Of a stretch of 12,069 nucleotides of DNA, positions 1 through 7,210 are shown in pieces; within the stretch, counting starts at the first letter, position 1, and each line of letters opens with the position of its first letter. Under the pieces are notes generated by a model. That model searched no databases, was not told where the DNA came from, and was given only the letters and a program-made list of their open reading frames with translations. The stretch covers positions 1 through 12,069 of the forward strand of contig CALGOI010000337.1 of assembly GCA_937959065.1 (NCBI GenBank), read 5' to 3'. Source of the DNA: an uncultured Ignavibacteriota bacterium. Its GTDB lineage: Bacteria; Bacteroidota; Ignavibacteria; Tepidaquicellales; Tepidaquicellaceae. The position numbers and the translations under genes were made by a program.

Positions 1-1308
1 CTAATTGCAATCGACCCAAATATCCTCACCGATCTTAGAAGTTGTCGCTTCGTCCTCTACCATTGCTGTTCTGTTCTTACTTTCGAAGTAAGGGAATGTA
101 TGAGCACCGCATTTATCTGTAAGCAGAAGCGAGTCACACTGCGAGAAGTTACGCGCGTTATCGGCATTACCCATAATCTTAACAAGTCCACGGTAGCTGT
201 TATTGCTTTTTCCTGCAGAGATACCCTTTGAAACAATCCGGCTCTTGGTATTCTTTCCTATGTGAGTCATCTTGGTTCCTGTATCAGCCTGCTGGTGGTT
301 ATTTGTCAAAGCGACGGAATAAAATTCACCAATAGAGTTATCACCTTTTAATATAACGCTCGGATACTTCCATGTTATAGATGAACCTGTTTCAACCTGT
401 GTCCAGGAGATTTTTGAATTTACTCCCGCGCAGATTCCGCGCTTGGTAACGAAATTATATATTCCGCCTTTGCCTTCTTTATCTCCCGGGTACCAGTTCT
501 GAACAGTAGAGTATTTCACTTCAGCATTATCGTGCGCTATTATCTCTACAACGGCAGCATGAAGCTGGTTTTCGTCTCTCATTGGAGCAGTACAGCCTTC
601 AAGGTAGCTTACATAGCTTCCTTCCTCCGCTATAATAAGAGTCCTCTCAAATTGTCCTGTGTTCTGGGCATTTATCCTGAAGTAGGTCGAAAGCTCCATT
701 GGGCATCTCACGCCTTTTGGTATGTAAACAAATGACCCGTCTGAAAATACAGCGGAGTTTAATGCTGAGAAAAAGTTATCCGTGATCGGCACAACCGAAC
801 CGAGATACTTTTTCACAAGTTCAGGGTGATTTTGAACGGCTTCACTTACCGAGCAAAATATAATTCCGTGTTTTGCCAGTTCTTTTTTATAAGTTGTTGC
901 AACAGACACGCTATCCATAACCGCGTCAACGGCCACGCCTGCGAGGAGCTTTTGCTCTTCCAGAGGAATTCCAAGCTTGTCATATGTTGCTTTGATTTCC
1001 GGGTCGAGTTCATCGAGACTCTCCAGTTCAGGTTTTTTCTTAGGAGCCGCATAATATATGATATCCTGGTAATCGATCGGGGGATATTTTATATTTGCCC
1101 AGTTTGGTTCTTTCATGCTAAGCCAGTGATGATATGCCTTTAACCTCCACTCAAGCATAAACTCAGGTTCATTCTTTTTAGCAGAGATAAATCTGACTGT
1201 ATCTTCACTCAACCCTTTTGTTGCCAGTTCCTGCTCTATATCTGAAACGAAACCGTACTTGTAATCACCTTTGGTAACGCTTTCCAGTATTTGATCTTGT
1301 TCACTCAT
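1..1308 (-). CDS. sufB: Fe-S cluster assembly scaffold SufB, C-terminus shortened
   Basis: SufB is the cytoplasmic scaffold that, with SufC and SufD, assembles [4Fe-4S] clusters from sulfur supplied by SufS. The 435-residue frame matches the family from the N-terminus onward: FSDGSFVYIPKGVRCPMELS (189-208), YLEGCTAP (235-242, Cys239 probably the E. coli Cys254 position), EVKYSTVQNWYPGDKEGKGG (263-282), QVETGSSITWKYPS (304-317), ARNFSQCDSL (385-394, Cys391 matching E. coli Cys405) and CGAHTFPY (400-407). The E-H-E triad of E. coli (432-434) reads E418-D419-E420 here. After KIGED (425-429), where relatives continue with QxFYCxQRG and about 50 more residues, this frame reads IWVDCN and stops at TAG on window bases 1-3. 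CN still aligns with the family and the TAG falls where Gln is expected, so a nonsense change or a sequence-end error is possible. ATG at 1306-1308 has no clear Shine-Dalgarno. sufC, sufD and sufS would be expected beyond base 1, outside the window. Confidence 0.93.
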   Translation of the reverse strand: MSEQDQILESVTKGDYKYGFVSDIEQELATKGLSEDTVRFISAKKNEPEFMLEWRLKAYHHWLSMKEPNWANIKYPPIDYQDIIYYAAPKKKPELESLDELDPEIKATYDKLGIPLEEQKLLAGVAVDAVMDSVSVATTYKKELAKHGIIFCSVSEAVQNHPELVKKYLGSVVPITDNFFSALNSAVFSDGSFVYIPKGVRCPMELSTYFRINAQNTGQFERTLIIAEEGSYVSYLEGCTAPMRDENQLHAAVVEIIAHDNAEVKYSTVQNWYPGDKEGKGGIYNFVTKRGICAGVNSKISWTQVETGSSITWKYPSVILKGDNSIGEFYSVALTNNHQQADTGTKMTHIGKNTKSRIVSKGISAGKSNNSYRGLVKIMGNADNARNFSQCDSLLLTDKCGAHTFPYFESKNRTAMVEDEATTSKIGEDIWVDCN

Positions 1309-1342
1309 AATATTATTAAACGAATACTTTACATTAATTTAT

Positions 1343-1363
1343 ATAAGACTAAAATAGTCGTAT
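1343..1363 (-). promoter_or_regulatory. IscR type-1-like operator upstream of sufB
   Basis: The core GACTAAAATAGTC (1347-1359) is a perfect 5-bp dyad with a 3-nt centre. It extends to 9-bp arms with one mismatch (ATAAGACTA / TAGTCGTAT). As I remember the E. coli IscR type-1 consensus, its core is GACT-R-WWW-Y-AGTC, and this site fits it exactly; the outer flanks match only in part. It lies about 35-55 nt upstream of the sufB ATG and overlaps a TATTTTAG box (minus strand, 1349-1356) close to the TAnnTTTG -7 element of Bacteroidota. A second box, TATTTTTG, lies at 1382-1389 on the minus strand, without a good -33 partner. I infer repression of suf transcription by a [2Fe-2S]-sensing Rrf2-family protein. 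No Rrf2 gene is in the window. Confidence 0.55.
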
Positions 1364-1507
1364 TTAAATTGATAAGAAAGTCAAAAATACGGAAAATCTT
1401 CCTTAATAATAATACATTTACTAATATAACTGACTGCTTTTGTATAAAACTAACACAGAATTGATAGAATGCGTTCAGTAATCCCAATAAAATTTCTAAA
1501 TTTTTGT

Positions 1508-1515
1508 TATTTTTG
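1508..1515 (+). promoter_or_regulatory. Candidate -7 box (TATTTTTG) for the acetyltransferase gene
   Basis: TATTTTTG matches the Bacteroidota -7 consensus TAnnTTTG and lies 18 nt before the ATG at 1534. No TTG-containing -33 element is visible at the expected spacing, so this is weak. The divergent spacer 1309-1533 otherwise holds only the sufB operator and AT-rich sequence; I saw no RNA gene or small ORF in it. Confidence 0.25.
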
Positions 1516-1533
1516 TAGATAACATAGGCTAAA

Positions 1534-1992
1534 ATGGAAAAACAAATTAAAATTGTAGAAGCACATCCCGAACATCTTGATAAGCTAGTCGAACTATATG
1601 GTTGTTACAGGTTATTTTACGAGCACGAACGCGAACCGGAAAAGGAGAGAAGTTTTCTTAAGCAGCGAATGGAAAACAATGATTCAATGATTTTTTTGGC
1701 TTTAGACGAATACGGTTCAGGGATGGGTTTTATGCAATTATACCCATTATTTTCGTCTGTTTCTATGAGGAGAGTATGGCTTTTGAATGATCTTTATGTA
1801 GATAATATTTACAGGAGGCGAGGAGTCGCAACAGCCTTACTGGACAGGGCGGTTGAGTTCGGAAAAAGTTCAGGAGCAAGACACATTATGTTAGAGACAG
1901 CAAATGATAATTTTAATGCACAGAAATTGTATGAAAAGCACGGCTGGGAGAGTGATGATGAATTTAAGCACTACTTTCGGAAGTGCGATTAA
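1534..1992 (+). CDS. GNAT-family N-acetyltransferase
   Basis: A 152-residue protein of single GNAT-domain size that should transfer acetyl from acetyl-CoA to an amine. Motif A is clear: LNDLYVDNIYRRRGVATALL (84-103), with the pyrophosphate-binding R-R-x-G-x-A loop at 95-99 (RRGVA). Motif B follows as IMLETANDNFNAQKLYEKHGW (118-138), where the N-x-x-A-x-x-L-Y-x-x-x-G-W pattern is typical, and the chain ends in FKHYFRK. There is no signal peptide or membrane segment, so it is cytoplasmic. The substrate cannot be told from sequence; small polyamine- or amino-acid-like molecules and protein N-termini are all possible. It is divergent from sufB and precedes the antiporter gene by 74 nt on the same strand with no terminator visible, so the two may be cotranscribed. 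The ATG has no Shine-Dalgarno. Confidence 0.92.
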   Translation: MEKQIKIVEAHPEHLDKLVELYGCYRLFYEHEREPEKERSFLKQRMENNDSMIFLALDEYGSGMGFMQLYPLFSSVSMRRVWLLNDLYVDNIYRRRGVATALLDRAVEFGKSSGARHIMLETANDNFNAQKLYEKHGWESDDEFKHYFRKCD

Positions 1993-2066
1993 CATTTATT
2001 GAAATTTTAATAGCCGTTATATTAAGCTGACCTAATAAAGCTTCAATCTAAAACAACTAATCTTTT

Positions 2067-4064
2067 ATGCATATACCTCCTCTATTAACCGACATTGTTA
2101 TTATCATCGGGTTATCGATAGTGGTGATGTTTGCATTTAATAAGTTAAAACTGCCAACAATACTTGGATTTTTGGTAGTGGGTGTTATCGCTGGTCCTCA
2201 GGTTCTTAAACTCGTTAATACTGGTGAAGTCGAAGTTCTCGCTGAGATAGGTGTTGTGTTGTTGTTATTTACAATCGGACTCGAATTCTCACTTTCAGAA
2301 ATGATGGACATCCGTAAAGCTGTTTTCCTTGGCGGCGGTCTACAGGTTGGATTAACTATCTTAGCAGTTTATGGAATAGTGCAATATTTTAGAGTCGGTA
2401 CCGGTGAAGCAATATTCATCGGATTTCTTATATCATTAAGCAGTACCGCGATCGTTTTAAAATTGCTACAGGAGTATGGCCAGATCACAACCCCTCACGG
2501 AAGAACAGCGCTCGGTATACTGATATTCCAGGATTTGATCGTTGTACCAATGATGCTTTTTACTCCAATGCTTGCAGGCGATAATACCAATATTGGAACT
2601 GAGCTTGTTATTTTAGCGGTAAAAGGAATAGTCATAATCGTAGCAGTCTTCCTTCTCGCAAGATTTATAATGCCTTATATCCTTTACCAGATAGCTAAGA
2701 CAAGGAGTAGAGAGTTGTTTCTTTTAAGCGTACTTGTAATATGTTTTGCTGTTGCTTGGATTACGGGTCTTCTTGGATTATCTTTGGCACTTGGAGCTTT
2801 TATAGCCGGCGTTATAATCTCCGAATCTGAATACAGCCATCAGGCGATAAGCAATATTGTCCCTTTTCGTGTTGTATTTGAAAGTTTCTTCTTTGTGTCT
2901 ATTGGTATGCTTCTTGACATAGACTTTCTCATTGATAATATCTGGATGGTATTATTGTTTATGGTTGGTGTTATTATATTGAAGACTTTCCTTACGAGCA
3001 TTGCAACTCTATCTCTTGGTCTTGCACAAAGGACTATTCTTTTAACAGCTTTATCATTATGCCAGGTTGGGGAGTTTGCTTTTATTTTGTCAAGAATAGG
3101 GGTTTCTGAAGGTATAATTAATGGTGATACATATCAATATTTCTTATCTGTTTCGATAGCTACAATGGGAGTAACTCCTTTTATATTTAAATTCGGACAG
3201 AATATAACAGATGTATTAATTAAAGCACCCTTGCCGGATTTTTTACATAAATTTATTTCCTCAGATAGATTTAAAAGTGTCGGGGCAAAAGATAAGAAAT
3301 CATACAAAAATCATTTAGTTGTTATTGGCTATGGTCTTAATGGGAAGAATGTTGTAAAAGCAGCAAGGTATGCATTAATTCCTTATGTGATACTAGATAT
3401 CAACGCAGATACTATTAAAAAGGAAAAGGAGAACGGAGAAGAAATATACTTTGGTGATGCTGTAAATCCCGAGGTTCTCGATACTGTATGTGTAAAAACC
3501 GCGAAAGTTGTAGTTGTTGCAATATCTGATCCGGTTGCTACAAGAAGGGTTGTTGCTAATATTAGAAGCATGACTCCAAATGTTCAGATCGTAGTTAGAA
3601 CCAGGTATGTAAAAGAAATCGAAGAGTTAAGAAAATTAGGAGCAAATTCAGTTATTACGGAAGAGTTCGAGACATCGATCGAGATGTTTGCCAGGGTTCT
3701 GACAATTTACATGATACCGGAAAACGAAGTTGAGAAGTTGATAAACGTAATAAGAGCCGATGGGTACGAGATGCTTAGGTCTATATCACCAAGACCTGAA
3801 TTTATGGATACTATTGAAAACAGTTTTTCAGAGGTTAACCTATCAAATCTGAAAGTTCCTCCTCAATGTAAATTAACAGGAAGAACAATTAAAGAAACAG
3901 ATCTGAGAAAAAGGTTCAATATAACTCTCCTTGCTATAAAAAGAGAGAGAGAGTTAATAAACAATCCGCCCCCGGATACAGAATTTAAAGAAGAAGACGT
4001 TTTATATCTTTTTGGTGAACCAAACAGTATAATAAACTTTAAGAATTTTATGGAAGGAAATTAA
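2067..4064 (+). CDS. Kef-type CPA2 monovalent cation/proton antiporter with RCK domain
   Basis: A 665-residue inner-membrane protein. Residues 1-385 form a multi-span Na+/H+-exchanger domain with CPA2 hallmarks: SLSSTAIVLKLLQEYG (123-138), ILIFQDLIVVPMM (151-163, with the Q155-D156 pair in the transport core), LSLALGAFIAGVIISESEYSHQ (238-259) and CQVGEFAFIL (332-341). A cytoplasmic TrkA-N/RCK Rossmann domain follows at about 413-535, with the nucleotide loop GYGLNG (421-426), a strand ending in D444 and FGDA (462-465). A TrkA-C domain occupies about 585-660 (GRTIKETDLRKRFNITLLAI). This order is that of KefB/KefC/YbaL-like proteins, which exchange K+ or Na+ for H+ under nucleotide or redox control; the ion and ligand are not determinable here. 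No convincing promoter is seen in the 74-nt gap before it. Its stop overlaps the next gene by one base. Confidence 0.95.
   Translation: MHIPPLLTDIVIIIGLSIVVMFAFNKLKLPTILGFLVVGVIAGPQVLKLVNTGEVEVLAEIGVVLLLFTIGLEFSLSEMMDIRKAVFLGGGLQVGLTILAVYGIVQYFRVGTGEAIFIGFLISLSSTAIVLKLLQEYGQITTPHGRTALGILIFQDLIVVPMMLFTPMLAGDNTNIGTELVILAVKGIVIIVAVFLLARFIMPYILYQIAKTRSRELFLLSVLVICFAVAWITGLLGLSLALGAFIAGVIISESEYSHQAISNIVPFRVVFESFFFVSIGMLLDIDFLIDNIWMVLLFMVGVIILKTFLTSIATLSLGLAQRTILLTALSLCQVGEFAFILSRIGVSEGIINGDTYQYFLSVSIATMGVTPFIFKFGQNITDVLIKAPLPDFLHKFISSDRFKSVGAKDKKSYKNHLVVIGYGLNGKNVVKAARYALIPYVILDINADTIKKEKENGEEIYFGDAVNPEVLDTVCVKTAKVVVVAISDPVATRRVVANIRSMTPNVQIVVRTRYVKEIEELRKLGANSVITEEFETSIEMFARVLTIYMIPENEVEKLINVIRADGYEMLRSISPRPEFMDTIENSFSEVNLSNLKVPPQCKLTGRTIKETDLRKRFNITLLAIKRERELINNPPPDTEFKEEDVLYLFGEPNSIINFKNFMEGN
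4052..4058 (+). promoter_or_regulatory. Strong Shine-Dalgarno inside the antiporter 3' end
   Basis: GGAAGGA lies 5 nt upstream of the ATG at 4064, within the last codons of the antiporter gene. It is one of the few clear ribosome sites in the window and fixes the start of the LOG gene. The TAATG stop/start overlap indicates coupled translation. Confidence 0.7.
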
Positions 4065-4645
4065 TGAAATCGATTTGTGTATTCTGCGGTTCAAACAAAG
4101 GCATAGACAAAGTTTTTTTATTAACCGCAAAAAAAGTAGCACGATTACTTGTCAAAGAAAATATAGAATTAATATACGGTGGAGGAAATATAGGGCTTAT
4201 GGGAGCGCTGGCAGAGACGGTTATGAAAAAAGGAGGCAATGTTACAGGTATAATGCCGGAATTTTTAATGCGCAGAGAGCATGCTACTCTAAAAATATCG
4301 AAACTAATAATTGTAAAATCCATGCATGAGCGTAAGGCTAAGATGTCTGAATTATCAGATGGTTTTATAGTTATGCCGGGTGGATTGGGTACATTAGAGG
4401 AGTTTTTTGAGGTTTGGACATGGGAGCAATTAAGGCTTCACATGAAGCCCATAGGTGTATTGAATATTGACGGATATTTTAACGAGCTTATTAAATTTCT
4501 GAACAAAGCTGTGAAGTTAGGGTTTATAAAGAAGGAGGACAGAGAACTGATTATTGTTGAAGAAGACCAAATAAAGCTTTTAAAGAGAATGCAGAAACAT
4601 TATAAAGTGAACAATATAGATAAAGATATAGAAAGTAAGACATAA
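4064..4645 (+). CDS. LOG-family (TIGR00730) nucleoside 5'-monophosphate phosphoribohydrolase
   Basis: A 193-residue single-domain Rossmann protein with a full set of LOG/YvdD-type motifs: SICVFCGSNKG at the N-terminus, YGGGNIGLMGALAE (38-51), VTGIMPEFLMRREHA (60-74), MHERKAKMSELSDGFIVMPG (87-106) and PGGLGTLEEFFEVWTWEQL (105-123). Arg90 and Glu113 match the catalytic Arg and the Glu of PGGxGTxxE. Family members cleave ribose-5-phosphate from nucleoside monophosphates; plant and some bacterial members act on cytokinin riboside monophosphates. In a bacterium with no cytokinin genes nearby, a role in nucleotide salvage or clean-up is as likely. The name lysine decarboxylase found in old annotations is not supported. 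The gene shares one base with the antiporter stop. No terminator hairpin is visible after it. Confidence 0.93.
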   Translation: MKSICVFCGSNKGIDKVFLLTAKKVARLLVKENIELIYGGGNIGLMGALAETVMKKGGNVTGIMPEFLMRREHATLKISKLIIVKSMHERKAKMSELSDGFIVMPGGLGTLEEFFEVWTWEQLRLHMKPIGVLNIDGYFNELIKFLNKAVKLGFIKKEDRELIIVEEDQIKLLKRMQKHYKVNNIDKDIESKT

Positions 4646-4679
4646 TGGATTTTAGATTTTATTGTATTATTTATTTTTT

Positions 4680-4751
4680 CTCAATTAAGTATCTATCACA
4701 ATTGACTCACCTTGTCTCATTTATGTAACACTTTAATTTCCTCAATTAAGT
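4680..4751 (+). repeat. Pair of 11-bp direct repeats before the SDR gene
   Basis: CTCAATTAAGT occurs at 4680-4690 and again at 4741-4751, 61 bases apart, in the 180-nt spacer between the LOG gene and the SDR gene. Spacing near six helical turns would suit a regulator bound on one face of DNA, but in AT-rich sequence this may be chance. Confidence 0.35.
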
Positions 4752-4787
4752 TAATGTAATGAAAATGTTGTAATTGGGTTTTGGTAT

Positions 4788-4812
4788 AGGAGTTGAAATC
4801 ATGGTTAAATAA
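4788..4812 (+). promoter_or_regulatory. Shine-Dalgarno with a three-codon upstream ORF before the SDR gene
   Basis: AGGAG at 4788-4792 is followed after an ideal 8-nt spacer by ATG GTT AAA TAA (4801-4812), encoding only Met-Val-Lys. The SDR gene's own ATG is at 4826, 13 nt after this stop and in another frame. The arrangement looks like a translated leader that could couple or tune initiation at 4826. Alternatively, a one-base indel may have separated an older start from the gene. Confidence 0.5.
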
Positions 4813-4825
4813 AATTGTAATAATA

Positions 4826-5677
4826 ATGGATAACCAAATTCCCCCTCAGCATCAGGAAAAACAACCCGGCAGTGAGGAGTTAATGAATCCTAAACCGGAA
4901 TACGAAAATGAAGGATATAAACCTTCAGGAAAACTTGAGAATAAAGTTGCTTTAATAACAGGCGGTGATAGCGGCATAGGGCGGGCAGTTGCTGTGTTAT
5001 TTGCAAAGGAAGGTGCAGACATTGCAATTGTTTATTTAGACGAACATGAAGATGCCGAAGTAACAAAACAAAAAGTAATTGATGAAGGAAGAAAATGTAT
5101 TACATTAGCTGGTGATATCTCAAAATATGAAATTTGTATAGAAGCAGTAAAGAAAACAGCTAGCGAAATGGGAAAATTAGATATATTAGTAAACAATGCC
5201 GCAGTCCAATTTCCACAAGAAAGATTTGAAGATATTTCAGACGATCAATTTGAAAAGACTTTTAGAGTAAATATTTTCTCATATTTTTATTTTGCCAAAG
5301 CGGCACTAAATTATTTAACTAAAGGCAGTTCTATTATAAATACTACATCTGTCACAGCTTATAGAGGAAGTCCCCATCTTGTTGATTATTCTTCTACAAA
5401 AGGGGCCATTGTAAGTTTTACAAGATCATTAGCGGGAAATCTTATCGACAGAGGGATTAGAGTTAACGGAGTTGCACCCGGACCTATTTGGACACCTTTG
5501 ATTCACTCATCATTTGATGAAGAAAAAGTTGATGAATTTGGTGAAGATAATCCTATGAAAAGGCCAGGGCAACCTGAAGAAATTGCTCCTTCGTACCTTT
5601 TCCTTGCAACGAAGGATTCCTTATATATGACAGGTCAGATATTGCATCCAAATGGAGGAGAAATAGTCAACGGATAA
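4826..5677 (+). CDS. SDR-family oxidoreductase, YdaD/YhdF type
   Basis: A classical short-chain dehydrogenase/reductase of 283 residues, probably NAD(P)-dependent, cytoplasmic, substrate unknown. The N-terminal arm (QHQEKQPGSEELMNPKPEYE, 8-27) and YKPSGKL are typical of the Bacillus YdaD/YhdF group, some of which are general-stress proteins. The cofactor loop is TGGDSGIG (45-52), followed by LAGDIS (94-99) and NNAA (123-126). The catalytic tetrad reads Asn149, Ser175, Tyr188 and Lys192 (YSSTK). VAPGPIWTPLI (216-226) and the C-terminal YMTGQILHPNGG (267-278) complete the fold. I chose ATG 4826 because homologs begin near it. An in-frame TTG at 4793 would add 11 residues but directly abuts AGGAG with no spacer. 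GC is visibly lower than in sufB or the redoxin gene. It converges on the next gene with 33 nt between them and no clear terminator. Confidence 0.93.
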   Translation: MDNQIPPQHQEKQPGSEELMNPKPEYENEGYKPSGKLENKVALITGGDSGIGRAVAVLFAKEGADIAIVYLDEHEDAEVTKQKVIDEGRKCITLAGDISKYEICIEAVKKTASEMGKLDILVNNAAVQFPQERFEDISDDQFEKTFRVNIFSYFYFAKAALNYLTKGSSIINTTSVTAYRGSPHLVDYSSTKGAIVSFTRSLAGNLIDRGIRVNGVAPGPIWTPLIHSSFDEEKVDEFGEDNPMKRPGQPEEIAPSYLFLATKDSLYMTGQILHPNGGEIVNG

Positions 5678-5710
5678 ATTATGAGGAAAAATTCAAAAGA
5701 CAGATAATGA

Positions 5711-7159
5711 TTATTTCTTAATTTTCTTTTCCAGTTCTTCAATCTTTGAGTTTAGCCACAACCTGTTTTCCAACAACTCCTCTTTTTTAATCATGTGCTT
5801 TACTTCAGCTAGATCTCCGGCATTCGGGTGAAGATTTATTTTATAAAGTCGTTTTATATATTTAATAAAGTTTGAATTTGAGGTTTTTCTATTAGGAGTC
5901 AATACTTTACTGTTTGCAATTAAATGACGGAAAGTATCTGTTAGTGAATACAGCATATCCTCCATTTTTAATTCAAAGTAAATCTTTGCTGACAGTTCTT
6001 TAACCTCCAGTTTAATATTGATATCATATAGTTTTATCATTGAAAGGTATTCAAGAGCTTTCTCATAGTTGCCTTCATTGAATTCTATAAAGGCCTTCCC
6101 ATAGGAATAAACATCTTCCCTTACTTCAGGGTGGAGAAATTTCTTGTATTGTTCGCTAAATTTTTTAACCCACTCTGATTCCCCAATCTGTATACCAAGT
6201 TCAACGGTGTTCTTATAAAGTATATCATGCAAATAACCATAATGGCTATAAAGTTCACGTTCAATTTCAAGTTTATATAATGTAAAGACTTCTTTGGCAA
6301 ATTTAATGTCTCCTCTTCGGATCCTCCTGGTGCAGTAATTTTGTAGATTGATCAAAATATCAAGCATATCCCCGGGATTAATAAGGTCTTCACAGTCAAA
6401 AACTTTCTTTTTAGCTGCATAAAAATATTTTACATCATTATAAAAAAGCATCATATTTAGATTATAGTATATCTCAATAAGCGGAGTTTTATTAAGAAAT
6501 TTTTTATCCAGTGTTTCAATTGCCTTTTCAAATGATACTGCTTCTTTTTCGAATTTATATATTTTTTTAACATTGAGGAGAAAATTATGCATTCGTAGAA
6601 CAGTCATTAAATAGTAAGCTGTAAATTCCTCGTGAAGATCCTCTAGAGGTGCTTCCTTTAAAAATTTTTCAAAGCTATTTAGATACTTTCTCCTGAGATA
6701 GCTGATATTTTCTGTCTGGAAATAGTATTTAGTTAAATACCAATCACTGGTTTTTCTTTTTGTCTTTTCCAATTCTAAAAGAGTCTTCTTCATCATTTTT
6801 TCCATTGGCTTATCAAGATGTCTTTCGTTAAGTTCATATACTAGCATTCTTTTCATTTCCCATTCAGAGTTAATCATTCTCAAATACGCAAGGTAACCTT
6901 CTGCTAGTTTAGTCATATTAAAAATCAGCATTCGCATAAAATCATCATTATAATCGACACCTGGAAATATTTTATTATGAACTACTTCTTTCTCGATTTT
7001 GACAGATTCAAAGTCAGGGTAATGCTTTTTTAAATAATCGTAAAGTTTTTTAAAGCTTTCATTATTATTGAAAAAGGGGGAATACACATACTCACCAAAT
7101 TCTTTGAACTCTTTAGGATTAAATGATTTAAGGATTTTAATAAGATTGCTTTTCTCCAT
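5711..7159 (-). CDS. Conserved helical protein of unknown function
   Basis: I cannot assign a function to this 482-residue protein. The N-terminal part, with LKSFNPKEFKEFGEYVYSPFFNNN (10-33), KHYPDF (45-50) and NKIFPGVDYNDD (62-73), is a pattern I associate with unnamed proteins of the Bacteroidota/Ignavibacteriota group; this is memory, not a search. The chain is very rich in Lys, Glu, Leu and Tyr and appears all-helical. A TPR-like unit is visible at about 351-375 (AFIEFNEGNYEKALEYLSMI, 356-375), and a charged coiled-coil-like tail at about 449-482. There is no signal peptide or membrane segment, so it is probably a cytoplasmic helical-repeat scaffold. Hand count of one line (6541-6600) gives 14 of 60 G+C, clearly below the redoxin gene. 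The start at 7159 is the first Met of the frame; an AGGA sits 14 nt upstream, rather far. A terminator facing this gene lies in its leader. Confidence 0.85.
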   Translation of the reverse strand: MEKSNLIKILKSFNPKEFKEFGEYVYSPFFNNNESFKKLYDYLKKHYPDFESVKIEKEVVHNKIFPGVDYNDDFMRMLIFNMTKLAEGYLAYLRMINSEWEMKRMLVYELNERHLDKPMEKMMKKTLLELEKTKRKTSDWYLTKYYFQTENISYLRRKYLNSFEKFLKEAPLEDLHEEFTAYYLMTVLRMHNFLLNVKKIYKFEKEAVSFEKAIETLDKKFLNKTPLIEIYYNLNMMLFYNDVKYFYAAKKKVFDCEDLINPGDMLDILINLQNYCTRRIRRGDIKFAKEVFTLYKLEIERELYSHYGYLHDILYKNTVELGIQIGESEWVKKFSEQYKKFLHPEVREDVYSYGKAFIEFNEGNYEKALEYLSMIKLYDINIKLEVKELSAKIYFELKMEDMLYSLTDTFRHLIANSKVLTPNRKTSNSNFIKYIKRLYKINLHPNAGDLAEVKHMIKKEELLENRLWLNSKIEELEKKIKK

Positions 7160-7210
7160 AGTAAAGTAATGGTTCCTATAAGTTTGATAAAAAACCCCTT
7201 ACAACATTTG

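Noticed and set aside
826..1143. Plus-strand open frames opposite sufB (also 532-735)
   Set aside because: They lie entirely antisense to a well-conserved gene, and their translations are Cys/Phe-rich with no domain pattern.
1999..2025. Sigma-70 promoter before the antiporter gene (TTGAAA, TATATT)
   Set aside because: Spacing of 13-15 nt is too short and the boxes are common in AT-rich DNA.
4048..4329. Short open frames overlapping the start of the LOG gene on both strands
   Set aside because: Shadows of the LOG gene, whose motifs and Shine-Dalgarno are clear.
4064..4645. Lysine decarboxylase
   Set aside because: The old family label rests on the PGGxGTxxE motif; this motif set is that of LOG phosphoribohydrolases, with no PLP-binding site.
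4793..4825. TTG start giving an 11-residue longer SDR protein
   Set aside because: AGGAG directly touches the TTG with no spacer, and family members begin near ATG 4826.
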